This document shows positions 21,858-32,700 of a DNA stretch of 53,588 nt, piece by piece. The stretch is taken from the NCBI GenBank assembly GCA_029339195.1, contig JAPTJF010000431.1, forward strand, positions 1 through 53,588, read 5' to 3'. A program made the position numbers and the translations under genes. The stretch is from Micractinium sp. NFX-FRZ (lineage: Eukaryota; Chlorophyta; Trebouxiophyceae; Chlorellales; Chlorellaceae). A model generated the notes under the pieces. That model did not search any database, was not told the origin of the DNA, and worked only from the letters and a program-made list of their open reading frames with translations. Each line of letters starts with the position of its first letter. The stretch's first letter is position 1.

Positions 21858-24800
21858 ATGGCGCCCTCTACGGCGCTAGCTCCCATCGAGGAGCCGCCTC
21901 GCCGGCGGTCCACGCTGCTCACAGGTGCTTGTACCAAAGGGAGGCTCCACTGCTGGCCGGCGGCGTGCTGGCGCACAGCAGCAGTCCACAGGGGCGGCCC
22001 GGGCTGCTGGGCTGGCCCTACGGCTGCCTCTGCTGCGCAGCCCTTGGCTGGCGCCGTCAAGCTGCAGCGCGCGCCGTGTCGCCTGCCAATGCCAATTGGG
22101 TGCATGCATGGAGTGCCAAACTGTCGGGGGGCGGCAATCTGGCGCTTGATTCAGGTGTGCGACCCGCTGCCCGCTGCCTCCCCCCGCCTTGCAGTGTGCC
22201 CCTTCATCCTGGGGAATGAGTTTTGTGAGAGGCTGGCCTTCTATGGGTGAGCTGCAGAGCTGGGTGCTGCTGTTGTGCTGTGCTGCTGCACTGCCGGCGC
22301 AGGCGGCGGCGCAGGCGCCGTGGGCCAAACAGGGAGGCTGCCTACTGTTGGCATTACCCTTTTTGTTGTCTCCTGTCTCTTGTCTGTCAATGCCTGCATT
22401 CCATAGCACCAGCAACCTTTAGCCCTCCTCCATGCACAACTTAATTGCCTGGCTTAGTTGGTTGGCCAGGTGAACTGTGCTTCAATTGAGCACGCGTTTC
22501 TTGTGTGCCAGTTAGGTATCGCCGAGCACCTTGACATGTATCTCGTGCGCTGCTGCCACCCCCTTGCAGCCTGTCCACCAACATGATCATCTACCTGACC
22601 AAGGTGATGGGAGAGGACAACGGGTTTGCCGCCATACAGGTGAGAGAGCGTGTGATTGATGGGCAGGGTGGGCGACAGGCGGCGGGTGGTCCGCTGACCA
22701 GATCAGCGCCAGAGCAGCGGTGGGGGCTGTCTGGCAGTATAGCACCCGCACGCTACTGAGGCGGCACTGCCCCGGTGGGGGGCAGGGGCGGCGCACTGCA
22801 GCACGTTGTGCAGCAAGGGAGTAAAGAGGGCAGGGGAACCCCTGCTGCCCGCTGCCCGCAACGCACGCACCATTGCGCCCCGCACGCCACCCCCCCGCCG
22901 TCTCCACCCACCCACCTGTGCTGTCCAAAACCTCGTCCCACGGAACCCGCCCACCCGCCCACCGCAGCTCAATTTGTTTGAGGGGACGTGCTACCTGACG
23001 CCCCTGCTGGGCGCCTGGCTGGCCGACTCGCTGTGGGGGCGCTACAAAACAATCATCGTCTTCTCGGCCATCTACTTTTTGGTGAGCTTGAGCATCATAT
23101 AACATTTGTTACAACATTGCTTGGGTTGCTTGTGGTTACTCTTCTTCTTGCTCGTGGTTACTCTTCTTCGTCGGCCATCTACTTTTTGGTGAGCTTGAGC
23201 ATCTGCCATGCATTGGGTTGCCTAACTTGCGTGTTCTGGTGGTTTCTGTGTGTGTTTCATATCGCCACACATTGGTTGGATTGCCAGCTCTTTTGTTGTG
23301 TGTTTGGTTGCACAGTGCATTGGTTGGGCTCGCTTGTAGATGCTGTTTGTCACCCCCTGAACGCTCCCCTTGCAGAGCCTGGTGCCAATGCCGCTGCCCC
23401 TCCATCCGCTCACACACCCCACCGTACCTCCTGCTTCCGCCTGTGTGCAGGGCATGGTGCTGCTGGCGCTGAGCGCCTGGCTGCCGGGCCTCACCCCCTC
23501 GCCCGACGAGTACGCTTCCCCCCTGCAAAACGCCGCACTCTACACCTCGCTCTACGTCATTGCGCTGGGCACGGGCGGCATCAAGCCCAACGTCTCCGCC
23601 TTTGGGGCGGACCAGTTTGATGAGGCGGACCCACAGGTGAGCCTTTGAGGGGCTCAGGAGTTGCTGGAGCAACCAGGACAAAGGAACTTACTGGGAGGAA
23701 GGCTTGGGGAAGGAAGGCCAATGCTTAGCAAGAATGGGGTGGGGGGGTGGGGGGCGGGAGGGGGCCATCAAGCCCGATGCCTCTTGTGGGGCGGGCCAGT
23801 TTCACGAGGCGGGCCCACAGGCAAAGCCTAGAGTAGAGGGGAAGGGTTGGTACCGGGTGGAAGTGTGGAAGAGGGGGGTGCGGCATGCTGCTTTGGCACC
23901 TGCCCAGCGGGGCGTGCGTGCCGCGGCCAGTCTGCCTGTGCACCCCTTCTCTTCGACGCGTGTTTCCTGCACTAGATCAGGGCAATGCCGGTGCAAAGAC
24001 GGTCCCTTCCTCAACTGCTCTCCCGCCCTTCACCTCTGCCCCGCCAACTGACCGGTCTCCTGTCTCTCGCTGCCTCTCCAACTGATGGCTGCAGGACCGC
24101 CGGGAGAAGACGTCATTCTTCAACTGGTTCTACTTCTTCGTCAACATCGGCAGCCTGCTGGCGGTCACCGTCATCGTGTGGGTGCAGGTGCGGTGCAGGG
24201 GGGCTGGCCGGCAAAACACATGTATTGTTTGTGTGCCAATGCGCATATGCCCCACCCAAGGGGGGCTGCACACGGGGCTCAGGGAGCGGAGGGCGGCTGC
24301 TGCACGGTTGGGGGCGTAGCATTTAGCCTTGCCGATGCATGGGGATGGCGGGGAGGGGGCAGACGTGGTGTGGGCGCACGTGTGGATTGGGGGCAGGTGT
24401 TGTTTGTGCTGTGGTGTGCCTGCAGAGAGCCACTCCATGCGTTGGAGTGCAGCTCAGCGACAGCCATCTGCCACCGCTGCGGCTGAGCCCTGTCCCACCA
24501 CCGCCCCCTTCCTTTCCCTGCCCGACCACCTGCAGAAGAACACCAGCTGTGCGGTGGGCTTTGCCCTCCCCCCGTGGCCTGCTGCCTCCCTCTCCTCACC
24601 CCGTTGGGCGCTTTCCCGGCACTGCTCTCTGTTCTGCAGGAGAACATCAGCTGGGCGGTGGGCGTTGCCCTCCCCCCCCTGGGCTGCTGCCTCCCTCTCC
24701 TCACCCCTTCACGCCCTTCCCTGCACTGCTCTCTGTTCTGCAGGAGAACATCAGCTGGGCGGTGGGCTTTGCCATCCCCGCGGCCTGCATGGCCTGCGCC

Positions 24801-27800
24801 ATCATCACATTTGTGGCGGGCAGCCCGCTCTACACGCACGTTGCGCCCACGGAGAGGTGCGTGCGCGTGTGCCTGGCATGGGTGACGGGCGGGTGGCGGG
24901 GCGTCACAGGCAGCCTGCTCCAAACGCGCGGCGCGCCCACGGCGGGGTGCGCTGTCAATCTGTGGGGCGCCGGTTGCGAGAGGCAAGGGCTGCGGCTGGC
25001 AGCCTGCTCTGGCCATGTGAAACTCATGGTGCAAGCCAAGTCCTCACGTGTGCATGCACCCGCCGCCCCAACCCCCTCTGCCCCACCCCGCCCTGCAGCC
25101 CGCTGTCGCGCGTGTTCAAGGTGGTGTGGGCCGCCTGGAAGGCCCCCCGTGGCCTGGCCTCTGCCGACCCCGAGGGCAACGGATCACTGGAGGGGCTGCT
25201 GGATCCCATGCTGGCCAACGGCGGCGGGGCGGCCAACGGCAGCGCACACGGCGGCACCATGTACGCCCCCTCGGCAGCCGCGGCGGCAGGGGCGGCGGCG
25301 GCGGGGGCAGGGGGAGGCCTGGGGCGGCGCAAGCAGAGCTTGCAGTGGCTCAACGCGGCGACGGAGGCCCGGGTGGCAGGTGCGGGGGACGAGTCGTGGC
25401 AGCGGGGGGCTACTGGGGGGATGCATGGGTGGTTGAGCACGGCGGTGCAGGTTGCGTGGCGCTCAAGCATGCAGCGTGTGGAAGGATATGACCCCCCCGC
25501 CTCGCCGTGCCCTGCTCTAATGCCCCTCCTGCCCCCGGCCTCTCCCTTGCCTTCCCCTGCGTGTGCATCAGGCGGCGCGCGGCGCTTCACGTCGCGCCAG
25601 GTGGAGGAGGTCAAGCTGGTGCTGCGCCTGCTGCCCATCTTTGGTGCCACGCTGCTCTACTGGACCATCTACATGCAGGCGAGGCGGTGGTTCTTGGTGG
25701 GGGAAGGGCAGGGGTGGCTGGCTTAAAGAGGAGGCCCGGCAGGTGGGGGTGGGGGGTGGGGGGTGGGGGCCCACGCCCGCATGCGTACTGTACCACGCAT
25801 CAGTGGGGCTTCCTTTCCGCCCTGCGTTTATCTCCCCTGCCAATGGTCTCCCACTGCATGGCTTCAGCATGCCCACATGCACTGGGTTGCCCCACTGCGC
25901 CTCCGAGACCGCACCGTTGTCAAACCCCCTCTGCCCCGTCCCGTGCTGCCCTCCTCACCCCGTCCCCCTTTGCCTCGTGGGTCTGCAGATGGGCTCCTTC
26001 TTCGTGGCCCAGGGCGTGTACATGGACCGGGTGATCCACCTGCCCGGGGACCGCACCTTTGTCATCCCAGCCGCCAGCCTGAGGTGCGGGCGGGCGGCCT
26101 GCTGTGGCTGCCGGGGGTTGGTGTGCCCTGGGGCAGTCCGCCATGCACCAAACACACATGTCTGCCCGGGGAGCGCACCGGTGTCATCCCACCGCCAGCT
26201 TGATGTGGAGGGAGGGCTGCCTGCTGGGGGCGCCCGCATGCGGCGCCGTCTGGGGCGGGCAGGGCATGCCTCCACAACCAGCGGGTCCAGGTCCTACTGG
26301 GCAAGCTGATGTAGTCGGCAAGCTGCTGGCTGTGTGCAACTCAATGGCAAACCAGCGCCCGTGGTGTTTTGCTGCACGAATCAAGGCTGGCCATCGTGCT
26401 CCTGGTGCCCATCTGCAAGAGTATCCGTCATTGAAATGGTCAGCACTGCCCGGTGCCACATCCCCCTGCAGCATGATCAACACCCTGGCGATTGTGATCC
26501 TCATCCCCATGTACGACAAGCTGCTGGCGCCCGCGCTGCGCAAGCTGGGCAGGCCAATCACCCTGCTGCAGCGCATTGGTGAGCAGCAGCAGTGCGAGTG
26601 CTGCGGGGTGCGGCTTTTGGAGGGGCAGGCAGAGGCTGGTGGTAGAGGGTGCAGGCCCAGGGCTGGGATGGCCCACCGGGCTGCTGCAGCACGGTGAGGA
26701 CGGCGGGGTGGGAGGCTCCGGGGCAAGGCGACCCAGTGCAAGCGCCTTGCCCCGGGTGTTCCTCAAGGCAGCGGCCAGGCAGGAGGGCACGCACCGTGCA
26801 CGCATGGTGCACCTGCCACCGTGCACGCATGGTGCACCTGCCCTGGCTTGCCATCTTTGGCTGCCAACCTGTCCCTTCCCCACCCCCTCCCCGCCCGCAG
26901 GCTGGGGCCTGGTGGTGTGCGTTGTCAGCATGCTGCTGGCCGCCTACGTGGAGTGGTACCGCTTGGGGCTGTACCGCACAGGGCACGTCTACGACGCTGA
27001 CCACCCCTCCAGCCTGGCGGCAGCTTCCATTATGGGAGGCAGTACCGGCGGTACCGGCGGCGACGGCGGGGTGGGGCACAAGAGCGTGGTGGTGATGAGC
27101 GTGTGGTGGCAGGTGCCGCAGTACCTGGCAGTTGGCCTCTCAGAGGTGAGAAGCCAGCAAGCAGCTACCAGTACTGCGCAGTACTTGCGCGGGTGGGCTT
27201 TGCTGGGCAGAGGGTGGCGACGAGTGTGTGAGAGCCGCACATTACCGCAGTACCTAGCAGTGGGCCACGCAGAGTGGGTGCACATGAACCGCATCTGCGC
27301 TTGCAGTGGGGTGGGCTGAGCGGGGGCGGGGGCAGGTTGCGCTGCTTCCCTCTTTCTGCAACCCTCTTTGCCATCCGCTGTGCCCCAACTCCCCCTCCAC
27401 CCCCTCCCCTCCCCACCTACCTCTACCCCCACCCCCCTCATTGCCCCAGGTCTTCACCTCCATCGGCCAGCTGGAGCTGTTTTACGACCAGGCCCCCGAC
27501 GTCATGCGCTCCTGCTCCATGGCGCTACAGCTGCTCTCCGTCTGCATCGGCTCCTACCTGTCGGGTGGGTGGGGGCAGGGCAGGGTGCATTACTACGTGG
27601 TTCATCGGGGCAGGGCAGGGCAGGGAGGGCTCTCCGCTCCCTGCAGCTGCAGCTGCACTGCAGTGGCAAGGCACACTTGGAAGTTGGTTGATGAATTGAT
27701 TGACTGACTGATAGCTGGTTGGGGCAGTGCAGGGCAGGCAGGGGCTCCTGCTCTTCACCCGCAAGTTGGCATGCAGAGCTCCTGCAAATTGGGTTGGGGC

Positions 27801-29058
27801 TGGGCAGGCAGGGTTCTCCTGCGTCGTCACCTTCCGCCCCGCCTGCCTCCTCCCTCCCCTGCCAGTGCTCCTGCATTCCTTTACAATCCCTTGACCTCTG
27901 CCCACCCCCCTCCCCCCGCCCCGCTCCCCTGCAGGCGCCTTGGTGCTGGGTGCCAGCGTGATCACCTCGCGCATGGACCCCGAGGGCCAGGGCTGGCTGC
28001 CCAAGGACCTGAACCAGGTAAAGATATAGAGGGGCAGGGTACATTTGAAAGGGGGGACGGGGGAGCCTCGCGTGTGTGTGCGTTCGGTGCAGGTGCCAGG
28101 GCTGGCTGCCCCAGGGACCTGAACCATGTGACCAGGGGAAGGGGAAGAGGGGGCGGGTGCATGAAAGGGAGGAGACAGGTGACTGCAGGTGTGTGCGTTC
28201 GGTGCACTGGCCAGGGCTGGCCGCCCAGGGACCGAACCAGGTCACAATTGTTGTGCATGGAGGGTTGGTTTGATCGTAAGGCAACTGGTGACCTTCCCTC
28301 CCCTTCATCTTGTTCTCCATTGCAGGGCCGCCTGGACCCTCTGCCTCCTGCTGCTGGCCGCCCTGCCCCCTCGCTGTAGCTGCCCCTTTCTCCAACAACT
28401 CTTCACCTCCATTTCTGTCTTCCCTGCAGGGCCGCCTGGACCTCTTCTTCCTGCTCCTGGCCGCCCTCATGGCCCTCAACCTCCTCCTCTTCCTCTGGGT
28501 CGCATCCCGCTACGAGTACAAGGCGGTGGAGCACCGGCGCGAGGCGCTGCCACGCAGCCTGCAGGTGGGCCGGCGGGCAGGTCGTGTGCGTGCCGGGCAG
28601 GCGGGTGGCTTGCGGGCAGTGAGTGCCGGGCAGGCGGTGTGGTGTGGCCGACGGGCCTGTCGTGTGCGTGCCGGGGAGGCGGTGTGGATTGCGGGCAGTG
28701 TGTATGCCGGGCAGCCGGTGGGCCGGCGGGCAGGCGCTGGCATAGTTGCCCACAGACAGTAGTGCCCAGGAGGGCTGTGGTGGAGAGGGAGAAGCGGACT
28801 GATGACACACACACGACTGCCTGAACCCATGCCCCGCACCCCCCTCCCGCATGCGCCCTGCAGCGCCCGCCGCTGCCGCGGCCGCCGCAGCACCCGCCCC
28901 GGTCCCAGCCCGTGCCCAGCCTGGGTGCCTCGCGTGCGCACCCGCAGGCGGTGCCCGGTGCGCCCGGCAGCATCCCCTCCTCTCCCGCCCCCACCATCTT
29001 CTCACGGAGCGTCACCTTCATGCCCAAGTCACCGGCCATGCCGGCGCCCTTCCGCTGA
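21858..29058 (+). CDS. POT/NPF (PTR2 family) proton-coupled oligopeptide or nitrate transporter, 685 aa
   Basis: Sixteen in-phase exons: 21858-21924, 22195-22246, 22570-22639, 22968-23081, 23451-23636, 24095-24187, 24744-24856, 25099-25379, 25572-25678, 25989-26083, 26472-26578, 26901-27145, 27450-27564, 27935-28017, 28430-28564, 28864-29058. Family hallmarks in order: the proton-coupling ExxER motif ([12 protein letters not shown]), [34 protein letters not shown], the PTR2 signature [33 protein letters not shown], then the central loop and second bundle ([43 protein letters not shown]). It should import small peptides, nitrate or related anions by proton symport at a membrane; the substrate cannot be told from sequence. 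Oddities: an Ala/Gly-rich insert in the central cytosolic loop, a GC-AG intron at 25679, and echoes of exon edges in at least seven introns. Confidence 0.92.
23171..23203 (+). repeat. Perfect 33-nt echo of the exon 4 end and donor
   Basis: Identical to 23064-23096, which spans the last 18 nt of exon 4, the GTGAGC donor and 9 further intron bases. The copy lies 107 nt downstream in the same intron and offers a second donor. Confidence 0.95.
23766..23830 (+). repeat. Diverged echo of the exon 5 end
   Basis: Parallels 23578-23648: ATCAAGCCC, GGGGCGGACCAGTTTGATGA and GGCGGACCCACAGG have close counterparts. The donor GTGAGC has become GCAAAG, so this copy is probably dead. Confidence 0.85.
24500..24780 (+). 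repeat. Triple tandem unit containing the exon 7 acceptor
   Basis: Three units of about 105 nt, each ending in TTCTGCAG or CTGCAG followed by a GAGAACATCAGCTGGGCGG-like exon start (acceptors near 24535, 24640 and 24743). Only the third continues into the conserved helix ([15 protein letters not shown]). The first two run into intron-like sequence. Confidence 0.9.
25679..25988 (+). other. GC-AG intron of the transporter gene
   Basis: Exon 9 ends ...TACATGCAG and is followed by GCGAGG instead of GT. Joining to 25989 restores [14 protein letters not shown], the expected family sequence. No alternative GT nearby keeps it. Confidence 0.8.
26160..26215 (+). repeat. Diverged echo of the exon 10 end
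   Basis: CTGCCCGGGGAGCGCACC, GTCATCCCACCGCCAGC and the following TTGATG correspond to 26041-26090, where the true exon reads CTGCCCGGGGACCGCACC and ends GCCAGCCTGAG before its donor. The copy has lost the donor. Confidence 0.8.
27165..27282 (+). repeat. Echoes of the exon 12 end
   Basis: CCGCAGTACCTAGCAGTGGG at 27246 onward mirrors CCGCAGTACCTGGCAGTTGG at 27115. A shorter GCGCAGTACTTGCGCGGG lies between. Exon end GAGGTGAG is GAGTGGG in the long copy. Confidence 0.75.
28090..28248 (+). repeat. Two echoes of the exon 14 end
   Basis: Copies of GGCCAGGGCTGGCTGCCC plus GGACCTGAACCAGGTA (original 27985-28021) occur near 28090-28135 and 28205-28248, separated by a repeated GTGTGTGCGTTCGGTGCA. The second copy keeps CCAGGTCAC at the donor position. 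Confidence 0.85.
28318..28372 (+). repeat. Echo of the exon 15 start
   Basis: TTGCAGGGCCGCCTGGACC followed by a CTCCTGCTGCTGGCCGCC-like stretch duplicates the true acceptor and start at 28422-28480. The copy has a usable AG but shifts frame. Confidence 0.85.
28565..28745 (+). repeat. GC-rich tandem repeats filling intron 15
   Basis: Imperfect units of about 40-90 nt built on GTGCGTGCCGGGCAGGCGG and GGGCCGGCGGGCAGG, repeated from the exon 15 donor onward. Confidence 0.75.
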
Positions 29059-29717
29059 GCTGGCGCTGTGTGTGCCAGCTCATCAGCCCACCGGCTGGCG
29101 GGGCAGCAGCAGTGAACATTGGCAGCCCCCCAGGATGCCTCAAACCTGATGGGAGGCATCTGGAGGGGCAGGCGCGCTGCCCCTGGGCCCAGCCATCACC
29201 ACCGCTCACTCAACGACTGGTCTGCCAAACCCCACCGAAACACAACACGCACACACAGCATCGCCTTTCCCTCAACCGCTGTCAACCCCAACCCCACATT
29301 GCGTGCCTAGAGCCCGTGTTCCTGCCAGTGCAGCGTGTTCTCACCGCCATTTGCTTCCAAACCCCCATTTTTACTAGCGAATCGTGGGCAGCGCCAGCGG
29401 AGCGGACGTGCATTCTTTTCTCTCCTGACCCCAACAAGCCTGGTTTTTGCTTGCCGACCTGATCCTGCATCCTGCGTTCTGAGTGGCATGCCCGCCCACA
29501 CCGTGCCTCTGTAACCTACAGAGCTTGCGCAATGCAGGCATGCCACGGCAGGCAGGAGGGGCATGCTCACTGGGAATGCATATGACCGAGAGGGGAAGGT
29601 CGATGTACGATGAGCGAGCGCTGCAGCGCTTGCATGGCGCTCCCGCCAGCAGGCGGCCAGCCGCCGGCAAGGCCTTGAAGCACAGGCGAGTGGGCTGCCA
29701 TTTTAACCACCGCTACC
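29059..29717. other. Intergenic: 3' flank of the transporter, promoter of the condensin-like gene
   Basis: TGTAA at 29510-29514 (452 nt after the transporter stop) marks a likely transcript end. The remaining roughly 200 nt before ATG 29718 would hold the next promoter and 5' UTR. No coding sequence is supported. Confidence 0.45.
29510..29514 (+). terminator. Putative poly(A) signal of the transporter gene
   Basis: TGTAA in lower-GC sequence, 452 nt after the stop. Confidence 0.5.
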
Positions 29718-32700
29718 ATGGAATCGCAGCACTTGGGGCTCACCAGTTTTCGCTTGCCTCCGCCAGAGGCGGGCTTGGAAGAGCTGGGCGGCAGTCCTCT
29801 GCTGGCAGGGGCGGCCCCTGACGCCCTGCCACCAAGCCAGGTGGCTGCCTGGGCTCGTGAGGCGCGCCAGCAGCCCGTGACAGCCTTGGACTGGCGACTG
29901 TTGCTGTCCACACTCTCCGCGCAGCAGACGGGCGCCAAGGCCTGCCAGTCGCTCGTATCGCTGCTGGCCTGGGCGGCTGAAGATGCAATACTACAGCTGG
30001 AAGAGGCGGCAGCTGGGCGGGCGAGGGGCAGCAGCCAGGGCAGTGGTGGCGCCGGCGGCAGCACCCGCCTGGATGCCAGCAACTTGCGCCACCTGCAGGC
30101 CCTTCAGAACACCCTCAAGCTGGCGCTGGCATTCCTTTGCTGCATGTTGCGGGGTCAGGATGCTGCAGCTGGCAGCGTGCCGCAGCAGGAGCCACAGGGA
30201 GGTGGCGCCCGCCGGGCCAAAAAGGCAAAGGGAGCGGGCGGCGACGGCAGCGCAGCCGCCGCAGCCGCAGCGGCGCTGGCTGAGCTGCAGCTGAGGCGGG
30301 ATGCTCTTGAGGCACTCGGCGCGATTGCCAGCGCCATAACTGCCCGCGGTGCAGCGCTGATGCCTGCCGTGTCCGACGTCCGCGCGGCGGAGCGGCTGTG
30401 GCATGCCGCCGCGCTGCACTGCCTGGCCCGACCGCTGGCAACGGGAGCGGGCGGCGCTGCGGCAGCCAGCTCAAAGCTGGCTGGGGAGGCGTCGTATCAA
30501 GCTATGGCAGGTGGGTGCTGGCCTCAGAAGGGAAGCCGTGCCTCGGCACTTAGTTCTGTGCTCCTCGGTCCTTGCAGCTGGGGAGGCCACCTCCCGCTGA
30601 GACTCCTGCGCAGCATGCTGCTGTGCCTGCACTGAAGGTGGTTGTTGTTGCTGGTGCTGGATCTGTGGTGTCCGCCGACTGCTGCACCCGCGAACTGCAC
30701 CCCCCTTGGCCCCTCCGCAGGTATCTTGTCCCATCCCTTTCTGGCAGCAGCGGCAGCAGCAGCAGCGGCAGCACGTGTGGGCCCAGAAGATGAGGAGCCA
30801 CGCACCAGGCCTGGCGCTCCAGCTGCAGCTTCGGCAGCTGCGGCTGCCCGCACTCTGCAAGAGCTGCTGGGACTTGTGTCCGAGCCCAAGCAGCCAGCCC
30901 AGGTGGGTGCTGTGCCTTTGCCTGCCTTTGGCAGCTGTCACGGCTGCCCTGCTGTTTGAATCATTCAAGGTTGCCTGAGCAGCTTACATATATATCCTGC
31001 ATAAACTCTTGACATACCAATACATGCCTAGCCCCCCTGCTTGACCCCCGCATGCAGGTGCTGGCTACCGCCGCACGCCTGCTGGCTGACCTTGCGCGGC
31101 AGAGCAGCCCCGCTGGTGTCGCCGTCGTCAGCCGCCTGGTGGACCGCTGCCAACAGCTGGCAGCAGACAGCGCGCGAGAGGGGCAGGGCGGCGGAGCGGC
31201 GGGCACAGGCGCCGGCGCCGGAATGGCGGGCCAGCGGCTCGATGCCTGCCTACACTTTGCCACGCTGCTTGCAGCACAGGGTGGCAGCAGCGGCAGCGGC
31301 GGTGCCCCCGCCACAGTAGCGGCATCCATGCTGCTGTGCCTGCCGCGCCTGCTGGCCCTGGCGCGTCTGGCACGTGGCAGCACCCGCCGCGTGGCGCTGG
31401 ATCTCTGCACAGCACTGCTGCCTGCAGCCGCACGCCTGCCGCAGTCAGTGAGCGATGTGGGTGCTGGCCAAGAGACCGGCGCCGGCATGAACCCAGCACC
31501 AGCAGCGGCCGCAGCAGCAGGGGCGCGCTCTGCCTACACAGCAGCCCTGCTGGCAGCCCTCATTGCCGGCCTGAGTGACAGGGATGCCACCCTAAGGGCC
31601 AAGGCTCTGGCAAGCCTGGAGAAGCACTCAGGCCTGTTGGGCGCCCACGTCAACAGTAGCTGCAGCGGCGGCAGCAGCAGCAATGGCACCGATTTGTGCG
31701 ATGCATTCCTGTCTGCGCTGTGCAGCAGGTGAGCCCTGAAAGGATGCTCCGGAGGCGGTGTAAGGCACGCCCACTCTGGTGCACGTACACTGTTGGAGCA
31801 TCCCATGCACGGCGCTTGCCTGCGGCCCCGCTGTCAGCTGTGAGCCTGTCACTGTACTGCCCTCCCCACCAGTCTCTCCTCACCTCGCCCTGCACATAAA
31901 CCTCTGCCCTGCCAGGCTGTGCGACAAGAGCCCCAGCGTGCGCAAGCGAGCGGTGGCGCTGCTTGCCACCCTGACCTCCCCGCCGCCGCCGCAGCAGCAG
32001 CAGGGTGCGGCGCTGTCGCCAGCTGGCGCTGCCAGGCTGGCGGGGGCGGTGCTCCCTGTAGCCAGCCAGCTGCTGGGGCTGCGGCCTGACTCGGCTCTCC
32101 ACCCTGGGGAGGAGGGAGTCCAGGTGGGTGGGTGCTAGGGGGGGCAGTAAGGTGGGTGCCAATGGGCATGCTTTGGGGCCGCTGTGTGTCGCAGGGCGCA
32201 TGCTGTGGGGCAGCCGCTGTGTGTGACATGGGGCCAGCTGTGGCAGCTGACTCTGCTGCGGTGCTGGGTGACGCTGGCAGGGATGGCAGCTGGCCCGGTG
32301 GGGGCAGTGCCAACTCCCCCATGCCTTCTCCACATCTCTCCCTGCTTCTTCACAAAACGTCCTCATTTCAACCCCTGCAGGCTCTGAGCGAGATTGTTCT
32401 GCGGCTGGCAGCCCGGGGCTCCGCCGCCGCCGGCGTGCTGCCCCTGCTGCGGCTGGCCGGGGGCGTGGGGGAGGCCGCCGCCAGAGAGCAGCTGCAAGCA
32501 GCTGTGCTGGATGTGCTGCTGCCCGGGCCCGTGGGTGCACCTGGGGCCTCTGGTGAGGCTCTGCTGCTGAGCCTGGCAGCAGTGGTGCCCCAGTGCAGCC
32601 GGGTGCAGGTACAGCAGCTGAGGGAGGCGGTACAGGCCTCGCTGGCGGCTGGGAGTAGCAGCCGGCAGTCAGCAGCTGTCAGCGGGGCAGTTAGGCTTTG

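Noticed and set aside
24500..24780. CRISPR-like array or satellite
   Set aside because: Three units with splice acceptor and coding edge, no spacer structure, inside a eukaryotic intron.
24329..25726. 465-codon plus-strand open frame
   Set aside because: It merges transporter exons 8 and 9 with the introns between; the spliced model restores conserved POT sequence and uses proper splice sites.
27502..28479. 325-codon minus-strand open frame
   Set aside because: Antisense to transporter exons 13-15 and to intron repeats; low-complexity content only.
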